Of a DNA stretch of 64,000 nt, positions 34,676 to 41,737 are shown piece after piece. The number at the start of each line of letters is the position of its first letter. Positions within the stretch are counted from its first letter, which is position 1. The notes under the pieces were generated by a model. It worked only from the letters and a program-made list of their open reading frames with translations. It did no database searches and was not told where the DNA came from. Position numbers and translations under genes: made by a program. Origin of the DNA: JAMHWF01 sp035911095 (GTDB taxonomy: Bacteria > Pseudomonadota > Gammaproteobacteria > Burkholderiales > Burkholderiaceae_C); the NCBI GenBank assembly GCA_035911095.1, contig JAMHWF010000037.1:1-64000 (forward strand), read 5' to 3'.

Positions 34676-35590
34676 ATGAGCCAGCCCAGCCTCCGCATCG
34701 TTCCCGTCTCGGGCCGCATCGGCGCCGAGATCCAGGGCGTCGACCTGGCGGCACCGTTCGACGACGAGCGGGTGGCCCGCATCCGCCAGGCGCTGCTCGA
34801 CCACAAGGTCATCTTCTTCCGCGACCAGCAGATCGACGACCGCGGGCAGCTGGCCTTCGCCCGGCGCTTCGGCCCGGTCACGCTGGCGCACCCGACGGTG
34901 CCGGCGCTCGAAGGCCAGCCCGAGGTGCTCGACCTCGACTACAGCCGTAGCGAGGCGCGGGCCAACAACTGGCACACCGACGTCACCTTCGTCGAGAACC
35001 CGCCGCTCGGCTCGGTGCTGCGCGCGCTGGTGCTGCCGCCGGCGGGGGGCGACACGATCTGGGCCAACAGCGTCACCGCCTACCACGACCTGCCGCCTTC
35101 GCTGCGCGTGTTCGCCGACACGCTGACCGCGGTGCACAGCAACGCCTACGACTACGCCGGCGCGCTGGCCGACCTGTCGGCGCAGGCGCGCGAGCGCAAG
35201 GCGGTGTTCGAGTCGGTCGAGTACGAGACGCTGCACCCGGTCGTGCGCGTACACCCCGAGACCGGCGAGCGCGGGCTTTTCATCGGCGGCTTCGTGCGCC
35301 GGCTGCAGGGCTACTCGCCTTCGCAGTCAGCCGACATCGTGCGCGTGCTGCAGTCGCACGTGCTGCTGCCCGAGAACCAGGTGCGCTGGCGCTGGCGCCT
35401 GGGCGACGTCGCCTTCTGGGACAACCGCGCGACCCAGCACTACGCGGTGGCCGACTACGGCAGCCAGGCGCGACACATGCGCCGCGTGACGATCGTCGGC
35501 GACGTGCCGGTCGGCGTGAACGGCCAGCGCAGCAGCGTGATCACCGGCGACGCCGGGCGCTACAACCAGCTCGAGAAGCTGGCAGCCTGA
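34676..35590 (+). CDS. TauD/TfdA-family 2-oxoglutarate-dependent dioxygenase (first copy)
   Basis: Predicted Fe(II)/2-oxoglutarate oxygenase, possibly releasing sulfite or sulfate from a sulfonate or sulfate ester. The 304-residue product starts MSQPSLRIVPVSGRIGAEIQ, has the HxD pair at His100 and Asp102 (NNWHTDVTF), the distal His255 in WDNRATQHYA and the 2-oxoglutarate-binding Arg near 269-270 (MRRVTIVGD). Family length is normal. It lies 197 bases after the TonB receptor and ahead of an SsuA-like binding protein. Its sequence differs enough from the second copy that they probably act on different substrates. Confidence 0.87.
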   Translation: MSQPSLRIVPVSGRIGAEIQGVDLAAPFDDERVARIRQALLDHKVIFFRDQQIDDRGQLAFARRFGPVTLAHPTVPALEGQPEVLDLDYSRSEARANNWHTDVTFVENPPLGSVLRALVLPPAGGDTIWANSVTAYHDLPPSLRVFADTLTAVHSNAYDYAGALADLSAQARERKAVFESVEYETLHPVVRVHPETGERGLFIGGFVRRLQGYSPSQSADIVRVLQSHVLLPENQVRWRWRLGDVAFWDNRATQHYAVADYGSQARHMRRVTIVGDVPVGVNGQRSSVITGDAGRYNQLEKLAA

Positions 35591-35610
35591 GCGCAGCAGG
35601 GGTGCAAGGC

Positions 35611-36810
35611 ATGCGCTGGCGCCGGTCTCTCGCCGGGCACGAGGCGGTCACCGTCTGGCGACAACTGCTCGTCGCGCTGGCGGCGCTGTTGCTGCCGGCG
35701 GTGGCCGGCACCGTGCGTGCCGAGACGCCGCCCGAGGTGATCCGCTTCGGCTTCCTCGGCGTCGGCGTCGGGAGCCCGCCGCGCATGAGCGCCAGCTGGC
35801 TTGCCTTCGCGCAGCAGCAGCGCCGCATCGAGCAGGCCTTCGCGGGCCAGGGCGTCACCGTCGAGTGGGTGTTCTTCAAGGGCGCTGGCCCGGCGGTCAA
35901 CGAGGCACTGACGAACCGCCAGCTCGACTTCACCGCGCTCGGCGACCTGCCGGCGATCATCGGCCGCTCGGTCGGGGTCGACACCCGCCTGGTGCTGACG
36001 CTCGCGCCGCGCAGCGAGTACTACGTGGTCGCGCGGCCCGGCGTTGGCATCCGCGGCGTGGCCGACCTGCGCGGCCGCCGCGTGGCCTTCCACAAGGGCA
36101 CCGCGACGCAGCTGGCGGCCAACCGCATGCTGAAGGCGCATGGCCTCACGGAGAAGGACCTGCGCGTCGTCAACCTCGACTTGGCGGCGCAGACCGCGGC
36201 CTTCCAGTCGGGCGACATCGATGCGCTGTTCGGCAACCTCGCGGTGCTGCGCCTGCAGGACCTGGGCATCGCCGAGGTCGTGCACGACACCAAGGCCGAC
36301 CCGGCCTCGTCGACGCAGACCTACATCCTGGTCAGCGAGGCCTTCGCCACGCGCTATCCGCAGACCACGCAGCGCGTCGTCGGCGCGTTGCTGGGCACCG
36401 CGGCCTGGGCCTCGGACGAGGCGCGGCGCGACGAGGTGGTGCGCCACTGGGGCGAGACCGGCTCGATCAGCGAGGCCACCTACCGCCGCGAGTACCGCAC
36501 GCGCGCGCTGCCCGAGATCCTTTCGCCGCTGATCGACCCGTTCATCGTCGCGCGGCTGCGCCAGTCGGTGGGCGAGGCGCTGGACTTCCGCCTGATCCGC
36601 CGCCCTTTCGAGGTCGAGGCGTGGATCGACCGGCGCTATCTCGAGCAGGCCCTGGCCGAGCAAGGGCTCGGCGAGGCCTGGCCCTCCTTCGATGCCGACG
36701 GCCAGCCGCTCGGCATCCAGGCCGGTGACCGCCCTGCGGGCGCCGGACCGCGCGCGTCGGAACCGGCGCGCGTCTCAGCCGCACCGGCGCAGCAGGGGCG
36801 GGCGCCCTGA
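35611..36810 (+). CDS. Periplasmic sulfonate-type substrate-binding protein (SsuA/NrtA-like)
   Basis: Predicted ABC-type binding protein. The 399-residue product has a signal peptide (QLLVALAALLLPAVAGTVRA) and an NMT1/SsuA-like fold: VEWVFFKGAGPAVNEALTNR, LDFTALGDLPAIIGRSVGVD, RRVAFHKGTATQLAANRMLK and DIDALFGNLAVLRLQ. A Pro/Ala-rich tail of about 40 residues is extra. The ATG at 35611 is preferred to a GTG at 35602. No matching ABC permease or import ATPase is nearby; its partner must be elsewhere, or it may work with the exporter-fold protein in the cluster. Confidence 0.83.
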   Translation: MRWRRSLAGHEAVTVWRQLLVALAALLLPAVAGTVRAETPPEVIRFGFLGVGVGSPPRMSASWLAFAQQQRRIEQAFAGQGVTVEWVFFKGAGPAVNEALTNRQLDFTALGDLPAIIGRSVGVDTRLVLTLAPRSEYYVVARPGVGIRGVADLRGRRVAFHKGTATQLAANRMLKAHGLTEKDLRVVNLDLAAQTAAFQSGDIDALFGNLAVLRLQDLGIAEVVHDTKADPASSTQTYILVSEAFATRYPQTTQRVVGALLGTAAWASDEARRDEVVRHWGETGSISEATYRREYRTRALPEILSPLIDPFIVARLRQSVGEALDFRLIRRPFEVEAWIDRRYLEQALAEQGLGEAWPSFDADGQPLGIQAGDRPAGAGPRASEPARVSAAPAQQGRAP

Positions 36811-36885
36811 GCCTGCGTCGATGCAGCCGGTGTTCCTCGGCAGGCAACCGCCTGTCATGCGATGAAAGTGAAAGGCTTCCCCATC

Positions 36886-37902
36886 ATGTCCAACGCATCC
36901 AGCACCCCCATCGAGATCCGGCCGGTGGCCGGGTACATCGGCGCCGAGATCGGCGGCGTCGACCTGAAGACGCGGCTCGCCGACGAGCAGGTGCAGGCCA
37001 TACGCGCCGCGCTGCTGAAGTACAAGGTCGTCTTCTTCCGCGGCCAGCACATCGACCATGCGCAGCAGGTCGAGTTCACGTCGCGCTTCGGCGAGGTGAC
37101 CTACGCCCACCCGCACGAGGACGAGCCGGTGGCCGACTTCCCCGAGCTGCTGCCGATCGACCGCAGCCGCTTCGAGAAGCGCGGCAACTTCCGCCGCTCG
37201 AGCTACGACAGCCAGTGGCACACCGACGTGACGGCGGCGATCAACCCGCCGGCGGCGTCGATCCTGCGCGCCTTCGACGTGCCATCGGTGGGTGGCGACA
37301 CCACCTGGACCAACCTGGTCGCGGCCTACGAGAACCTGTCGGCCCCGCTGCGCGCGCTGGCCGACGGCCTGCGTGCCGAGCACCGCTTCAACGCCCGCCG
37401 GCGCTATGTCTCGAACCATCCCTATGCGGAACGGGTCGCGGCCAACCCGCTGGTCACGGTGCACCCGGTGGTGCGCGTGCATCCGGAAACCGGCGAGCGC
37501 GCGCTGTTCGTGAACCCGGGCTTCACCTCGCACATCGTCGACCTGTCGCCGGTGGAAAGCGAGAAGCTGCTCGAGATCTTCTTCGAGCAGGTGACCAACC
37601 CGACCTACACGACGCGCTTCCGCTGGAACAACGGCGACATCGCCTTCTGGGACAACCGCGCCACCGCGCACCTGGCGCCCTCGGACACCGACCACATCGA
37701 CGTGCCGCGCGTGCTCTACCGCACGACGATCATCGGCGACATCCCGGTGGGCGTGGACGGCCAGCCGTCGCAGAGCCTCCAGGGTGAGTTCTTCGGCAAG
37801 ATCGTGCCGGACGCGCTGAAGCAGCGCATCGAGGACCGTCGCCAGCAGGTCGAGGCGCAGGCCGTCGCGAAGGAAATCGCGAAGGAGGAGGTGCCGGCCT
37901 GA
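36886..37902 (+). CDS. TauD/TfdA-family 2-oxoglutarate-dependent dioxygenase (second copy)
   Basis: Predicted Fe(II)/2-oxoglutarate dioxygenase. From the ATG at 36886, which has an AAAGG site upstream, the product is 338 residues and starts MSNASSTPIEIRPVAGYIGA. The HxD pair is His112 and Asp114 (SQWHTDV), with distal His in FWDNRATAH and an Arg in LYRTTIIGD. It is longer than the first copy by a segment after GEVTYAHPHEDEPV and by a charged C-terminal helix. An ATG at 36862 is in frame but lacks a ribosome site. Confidence 0.87.
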   Translation: MSNASSTPIEIRPVAGYIGAEIGGVDLKTRLADEQVQAIRAALLKYKVVFFRGQHIDHAQQVEFTSRFGEVTYAHPHEDEPVADFPELLPIDRSRFEKRGNFRRSSYDSQWHTDVTAAINPPAASILRAFDVPSVGGDTTWTNLVAAYENLSAPLRALADGLRAEHRFNARRRYVSNHPYAERVAANPLVTVHPVVRVHPETGERALFVNPGFTSHIVDLSPVESEKLLEIFFEQVTNPTYTTRFRWNNGDIAFWDNRATAHLAPSDTDHIDVPRVLYRTTIIGDIPVGVDGQPSQSLQGEFFGKIVPDALKQRIEDRRQQVEAQAVAKEIAKEEVPA

Positions 37903-37923
37903 GCAACCGGCCAGCGAGGTTGG

Positions 37924-37947
37924 GCCGGCCTGGTGATTCAGGCCGGC
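37924..37947. terminator. Hairpin between tauD-like gene and vapC
   Basis: GCCGGCCT (37924-37931) pairs perfectly with AGGCCGGC (37940-37947) around an eight-base loop. It sits between converging genes and includes the vapC stop codon (37938-37940) in the stem-loop. No T-run follows. Confidence 0.55.
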
Positions 37948-38348
37948 TCCGCCCAGCCCTCCAGCCGCAAGCCCTCGACCCGCTGGAACTCGCGGGTGTT
38001 GTGCGTGACGAGGGTGGCCCCTTCGGCCAGCGCATGGCAGGCGATCCACAGGTTCGCGCCGACCGGCGTGCCGGCGTCCTTCAGGCGAGAGGCCTGCTCG
38101 GCGTAGTGCCGGCAGATCGCCGGCCCGGTTGGATAGGTCACGGGGACCTGACGGGCCAAGGCATCCAGCCGGCGCAGCACTTCGGGCTTGCGCGTGCTGC
38201 GCTCCGCACCGCGAAGCAATTCGGCCCAGGTGACGAAGGACATGCACAGCTTGTCGTCCTCGGGCAGCGCGTCGACCCGCTGCGCCACCCCGGGTGGCTG
38301 GTGCTTGATCAGGTAGATGAGGATGTTGGTGTCCAGCAGGTAGATCAC
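37938..38348 (-). CDS. VapC-type PIN-domain toxin, one catalytic Asp apparently missing
   Basis: PIN-domain ribonuclease fold. The 136-residue product starts from a GTG as (V/M)IYLLDTNILIYLIKHQ, with Asp6 and Glu43 (TWAELLRG) in place and the TLVTHNTREF segment near the end. In most VapC proteins the central motif is GANDLWIA; here residues 97-102 read GANLWI, so the aspartate between Asn99 and Leu100 is absent. That residue normally helps bind the metal, so activity is doubtful. The start overlaps the upstream antitoxin remnant by four bases (GTGA), the normal vapBC coupling. Confidence 0.75.
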   Translation of the reverse strand: MIYLLDTNILIYLIKHQPPGVAQRVDALPEDDKLCMSFVTWAELLRGAERSTRKPEVLRRLDALARQVPVTYPTGPAICRHYAEQASRLKDAGTPVGANLWIACHALAEGATLVTHNTREFQRVEGLRLEGWAEPA

Positions 38349-38471
38349 AGGATCTCGCGCTCCTGCAAGGGCAGGGGACCGTCCCGCTCGTGTTCCAGCG
38401 CCGCCACGAAGCTTTCGTCCGTCTCGCCAAGTGCCTGCACCGCCTGGAGCAGCGCCGTGCCGCGCTGGACG
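38345..38471 (-). pseudogene. VapB-like antitoxin C-terminal remnant
   Basis: The frame directly upstream of and coupled to vapC encodes LLQAVQALGETDESFVAALE, then HERDGPLPLQEREIL and a stop that overlaps the vapC start, which resembles the C-terminal toxin-binding tail of VapB antitoxins. Upstream of about 38471 the same frame runs antisense through a C-terminal piece of rpoN, so the DNA-binding N-terminus is missing. An in-frame ATG at 38503 could give a 52-residue chimera. Whether anything is translated is unknown. Confidence 0.5.
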
Positions 38472-38918
38472 CTGCGCAACGTGGAGCAACGCTTCTCGAC
38501 CATCGTCGCGGTCGCGCAGGCCATCGTCGACCACCAGCGCCAGTTCCTCGAGTACGGCGAGATGGCGATGAAGCCGCTCGGCCTGAGGGATGTCGCCGAG
38601 CTCGTCGGCGCGCACGAATCGACCGTCTCGCGCGCGACCCACGGGAAGTACATCGCGACGCCGGCCGGCGTGTTCGAGATGAAGCGCTTCTTCTCGCGCG
38701 TGATGGTCATGCCCAGCGGCGCGGCCTGCTCGGGCACCGCGATCCGCGGCCTCGTGCGCGAGATCCTGGACGGCGAGAGCGCCTGCGCTCCGCTGTCCGA
38801 CGCCCGCATCACCGATCTGCTGCTGGGCCAGGGGCTGAAGGTGTCGCGCCGCACCGTGACCAAGTACAGGCAGAGCCTGCACGTCGAGTCGGTGTCGAGG
38901 CGCCGCGCCACGGCCTGA
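38472..38918 (+). pseudogene. RpoN (sigma-54) C-terminal fragment
   Basis: The frame encodes LRNVEQRFSTIVAVAQAIVD, FLEYGEMAMKPLGLRDVAEL, HESTVSRATHGKYIATPAGV, SGTAIRGLVREIL and the RpoN box RRTVTKYRQ, followed by SLHVESVSRRRATA and a stop. This is the core-binding end and DNA-binding C-terminal domain of sigma-54. The preceding 300-odd residues (region I and most core-binding sequence) are absent and no start with a ribosome site is seen, so it is a 3' remnant. It abuts the antitoxin remnant at about 38471. Confidence 0.82.
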
Positions 38919-38989
38919 GGGTTGCCGCCAAAGTCGTGGAAGCGGACTTGCCTCGGAGAAGGCTCCGCTACCACGACGCCGAAACCGCG

Positions 38990-39286
38990 ATGGCTCCGAA
39001 CCGACTGAGGATCGCCCTGATCAGCGAACACGCCTCGCCGCTCGCCCGCGCGGGCAGCGTAGACGCGGGAGGCCGGAACGTCTACGTCGCGCACGTGGCG
39101 CGCTCGCTCGCGGCCCCGGGCCTGGTGCGCCGTGAGCACCAGCGCGAGGCCGACCCATGGGCCGCCGCGCCGTGCGAACGGCTGCGACCTGAGGACGCGC
39201 GCAGCATGAACCGACCGTCGGAGCCTCGCGTAACCCGCGGCGGCACGGCCGTCTGGAGAGGCAGTGGCGCACCGTTTGCCGCATGA
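38990..39286 (+). pseudogene. Glycosyltransferase family-4 N-terminal fragment
   Basis: From the ATG at 38990 the frame reads MAPNRLRIALISEHASPLAR, then AGSVDAGGRNVYVAHVARSL and AAPG. This is the N-terminal segment of sucrose-synthase-type glycosyltransferases (family pattern ISEHASPL..GGVDAGGQNVYV). The resemblance stops near 39121; the frame stays open to 39286 with unrelated sequence. It is a truncated 5' fragment, in a zone with other gene scraps. Confidence 0.62.
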
Positions 39287-39346
39287 CGGACCGCCCGATG
39301 ACCTACGGACCGACGAACTGCTCTTCGGCGGCCGGGAGCGAAGCCC

Positions 39347-39769
39347 ATGACCAAGCCCACCTCACACCCGGCGGACCTGCCAACCGACACCGGGTCGACA
39401 CTCGGTGCCGCGCCTGAAGCGTCGCCGATCCAGGCCGGCGGGCCGCGCTTGGTGGCGCCGCTCTCGTCACCGAAGGCGGCCTTGATGAAGAGGCACTCGA
39501 GTACACGGCGTCGACGGGCGCCAGCCGCGCCGGCATTGCCACCGGTCACGGCCTCCGAGGACGCGCTCGACGAAGCCTTGGAAGAGACGTTCCCGGCCAG
39601 TGATCCGATTTCTCCGAGCGTCTCGGCGCCGGGTGCCGTCCCCGCGCGGGACCGTGGCGACGAGGTCGACGGACAGGTGCAGTCGGCCGAGTCCCATGGC
39701 CCTGGACACGCCGGCGTCGCGAAGTCCTCTGCCGCTGTGCCCCATCGGGGACGCAAACCACAACCCTGA
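39347..39769 (+). CDS. Small hypothetical protein with ALDEALEETFPASDP motif
   Basis: The 140-residue product starts MTKPTSHPADLPTDTGSTLG and is mostly disordered Pro/Ala/Ser/Arg sequence. Near the middle lies EDALDEALEETFPASDPIS. Short proteins with an LDEALEESFPASDP-like motif are widespread in proteobacteria and are linked with stress-type gene groups, but no function is established that I can name. A GGGAG site lies nine bases before the ATG. A G-quadruplex motif begins right after its stop codon. Confidence 0.55.
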   Translation: MTKPTSHPADLPTDTGSTLGAAPEASPIQAGGPRLVAPLSSPKAALMKRHSSTRRRRAPAAPALPPVTASEDALDEALEETFPASDPISPSVSAPGAVPARDRGDEVDGQVQSAESHGPGHAGVAKSSAAVPHRGRKPQP

Positions 39770-39789
39770 GGGTGGGGTGGGGCAAGGGG
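39770..39789 (+). other. G-quadruplex motif
   Basis: Four G-runs (GGG, GGGG, GGGG, GGGG) are separated by loops of 1, 1 and 3 bases directly after the stop of the upstream gene and 92 bases before the next start codon. It fits a canonical intramolecular quadruplex on the + strand and in the transcript. It could act as a 3' mRNA element or terminator aid. Confidence 0.7.
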
Positions 39790-39880
39790 TTGATCCAGGC
39801 AGCGGCGCGCCGCTTGCCCGCTGGTCGTCGGCCGGCAGATTCGCCGGCGGTTGAGGCGGAATTGAGAGAGGAGGTCAGGC

Positions 39881-40597
39881 ATGCAAGCACTGCGCGACAG
39901 GCTGCTGGAGGTCGACATGCCCTTGGCGATGCGGCCGTGGGCCCGCACGCCGGCTGGGCTGGCTGAGATCGAGCTGCCACCCCTCGACCTGAAGGCATGG
40001 CTCGGCGTGCCGCCCGGCGCGGGCGGGGTCATCGTCTTCGTGCATGACAGCGGCGAATCGCGCGAGAGCGACCTGCCGCTCGCCGCCGCCATGCGCCAGC
40101 TGGGGTTCGCGACGCTGCTGCTCGAGTTGCTGCTGCCGCACGAGGCCGCCGACCGCTCCAAGGCGCTCGACGTGGCGCTGATGGCCGAGCGCCTGCAGGA
40201 CTCGGCCCGCTGGCTGCTCGACCAGGAGGTTCCATGGGCGCGCCGGCTGGGCCTGTACGGCACCGGCCTCGGCGCTGCGGCCGCGTGGCTCGCGGCGGCG
40301 GCGCCAGGCAATCGATTCGCCGCCGTCGTCACCGGCGACGGACGGCCGGAACTGGCCGACAGTGCTTTCGACCACATCGTCGCTCCGACACTGCTGATGG
40401 CCTTCGAACGGGACGAGATGGTGCTGGCGCTCAACCGGATGGCGTTCGACACGCTGCGCTGCCACAAGGAGCTGGTGATATTGCGTGGCGCCACCGCCCG
40501 CCTCGAGGGACGCTCGGCGCGAGCCGACGTCGTCGTGCACAGCGCACGCTGGTTCGAGACCTTTCTTTCACCTGAACGCAGCTTGCCGCGGCGCTGA
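39881..40597 (+). CDS. Alpha/beta-hydrolase-like protein lacking Ser and His of the triad
   Basis: The 238-residue product has the hydrolase fold pattern with VIVFVHDSGESRESDLPLAA near residues 50-69 and FATLLLELLLPHEA, a class often found with phosphoribosyltransferase-type genes. At the nucleophile elbow the usual GxSxG reads G127-T-G-L-G131, so the serine is Gly129. The acid remains (Asp178 in ERDEMVLALNR), but the usual His is Ala206 in RGATARLEG. It is therefore probably not a hydrolase and may bind a ligand or partner. A GAGAGAGGAGGTCAGGC site precedes the ATG. Confidence 0.72.
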   Translation: MQALRDRLLEVDMPLAMRPWARTPAGLAEIELPPLDLKAWLGVPPGAGGVIVFVHDSGESRESDLPLAAAMRQLGFATLLLELLLPHEAADRSKALDVALMAERLQDSARWLLDQEVPWARRLGLYGTGLGAAAAWLAAAAPGNRFAAVVTGDGRPELADSAFDHIVAPTLLMAFERDEMVLALNRMAFDTLRCHKELVILRGATARLEGRSARADVVVHSARWFETFLSPERSLPRR

Positions 40598-40673
40598 GCA
40601 GTGCGTCGACGGCGCTGGCCGGCTGCCGAATTCGGCCCGCTTCCACACGATTTCCGCAGGCCAAGAGACACCG

Positions 40674-41111
40674 ATGGACCGACCGACCCGCACAACCCGC
40701 GACGCAGCCGACACGCACGAGGACGTCGCGCTCGCCGACACGCTCCGCGAACTCATGGACGAGTTGCCCGGCCTGATCGGCGATCGCCTGCGACTGCTCG
40801 CGCTGGAGCTGCGAGCTGCCAGGACGGCGCTCGTCGGGCTGGTCGCGATGGCGGCGGTGGCGTTGCTGCTCTGGCTCGGGGCCTGGCTGCTGCTTTGCAT
40901 GGCCTTGGTCGCGTGGCTCGTGCAACAGGGTGCCTCGTGGCCGGTGGCCGTGCTGACCGTCGCGCTTGCGAACGTGTCGGGCGCGGTCTTCGCGTCATGG
41001 ATGGCGATCGCGCGCCTGCCGCGGTTGACGCTGCCGGGGACGATGCGTCACCTGACGCTTGCGGGACGGCCGCCGCCGGAGGTATCTGATCCGCCGCAGA
41101 GGGCGCCATGA
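40674..41111 (+). CDS. Phage holin-X-like (YqjE family) inner-membrane protein
   Basis: The 145-residue product starts MDRPTRTTRDAADTHEDVAL, has an amphipathic helix (LRELMDELPGLIGDRLRLLA), then two hydrophobic segments (VAMAAVALLLWLGAWLLLCM and PVAVLTVALANVSGAVFA). This matches the holin-X/YqjE family, which despite the name is a chromosomal stress-associated membrane protein. The stop forms an ATGA overlap with the next gene. The start ATG at 40674 was chosen over upstream frame with no such features. Confidence 0.7.
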   Translation: MDRPTRTTRDAADTHEDVALADTLRELMDELPGLIGDRLRLLALELRAARTALVGLVAMAAVALLLWLGAWLLLCMALVAWLVQQGASWPVAVLTVALANVSGAVFASWMAIARLPRLTLPGTMRHLTLAGRPPPEVSDPPQRAP

Positions 41112-41578
41112 GCCTGCCCCCTCCGGTCCCCGACAACCGGCCGTTCGCAGAACGCCTGCGGCAGGCCGAAGCGGCCATCGTCGAACGTGACTTGCGCGTG
41201 CGCCACTGCTGGGAGCAGGCCCGCGCGCAGACGCACGAGCGCACGCAGGCCGTTGCCTCCTGGGGCGCACGTGCTGGCGCCGCGCTGCTTGGGTGGTGGG
41301 TCGTGCGGCGGCTGCGCCGGTACCGTCGCCTGTCGGCAGCACAAGGGGTGGTCGGCCGGCCCGCCTTCGCCGGGCGCCTGTTCAGCCTGGCCGTGCTGCT
41401 CCTGCCGGCGTTGTGGTCGTCGCACAAGACGCCGGCCCGGGCACTGTGGTTGGAGGCCGCGCGCGCCGTCTGGAGCTGGCGGCGGCGGCCGGTCCAATCA
41501 CGGCGTCGGGCACCAGCCGCCGCCGCGCGACCCGATACCCAACCCGTTGATGCCGTTCGGCTCGGGCTCGGGCGGTAG
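41108..41578 (+). CDS. Hypothetical basic membrane-associated protein (YqjK-like position)
   Basis: The 156-residue product begins MSLPPPVPDNRPFAERLRQA with a charged helix, then a hydrophobic part (SWGARAGAALLGWWVVRRLR and FAGRLFSLAVLLLPALWSSH) and a strongly basic end. It overlaps the holin-X-like gene by four bases. YqjE-type genes often sit by YqjK/DUF883-type genes, so it may serve the same complex, but no direct family match is claimed. Its 3' end overlaps the opposing small Pro-rich gene at 41498. Confidence 0.5.
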   Translation: MSLPPPVPDNRPFAERLRQAEAAIVERDLRVRHCWEQARAQTHERTQAVASWGARAGAALLGWWVVRRLRRYRRLSAAQGVVGRPAFAGRLFSLAVLLLPALWSSHKTPARALWLEAARAVWSWRRRPVQSRRRAPAAAARPDTQPVDAVRLGLGR

Positions 41579-41707
41579 AGGGGGCCGCGGCCCGGGCAGC
41601 GGCCTGTCGGTCGGCAGCCCGGGCTGCGGCAACTCGGTGCCGGGCGGTGGTGCCGCTGGTGAACGCACGGGTGTCAGCCCGTCGCGAAGGTCGAAGACGA
41701 TAAGCAT
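41498..41707 (-). CDS. Small Pro-rich protein
   Basis: The 69-residue product starts MLIVFDLRDGLTPVRSPAAP and is then a Pro/Gly/Glu-rich disordered stretch ending GGGWCPTP. A CGAGGAGCCCGG ribosome site lies upstream of the ATG. It follows the Gly-rich gene (41738-42778) by 30 bases on the same strand, so the two are likely cotranscribed. It overlaps the end of the convergent gene at 41108. A similar Pro-rich architecture is encoded at 43078-43356. Confidence 0.5.
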   Translation of the reverse strand: MLIVFDLRDGLTPVRSPAAPPPGTELPQPGLPTDRPLPGPRPPLPPEPEPNGINGLGIGSRGGGWCPTP

Positions 41708-41737
41708 CCGGGCTCCTCGGCAGGCCGCTTCAACGCT

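Noticed and set aside
38390..39286. Single 298-residue + strand gene through the rpoN and glycosyltransferase scraps
   Set aside because: The rpoN fragment is in another frame and the glycosyltransferase similarity starts only at 38990, so the long frame is mostly shadow.
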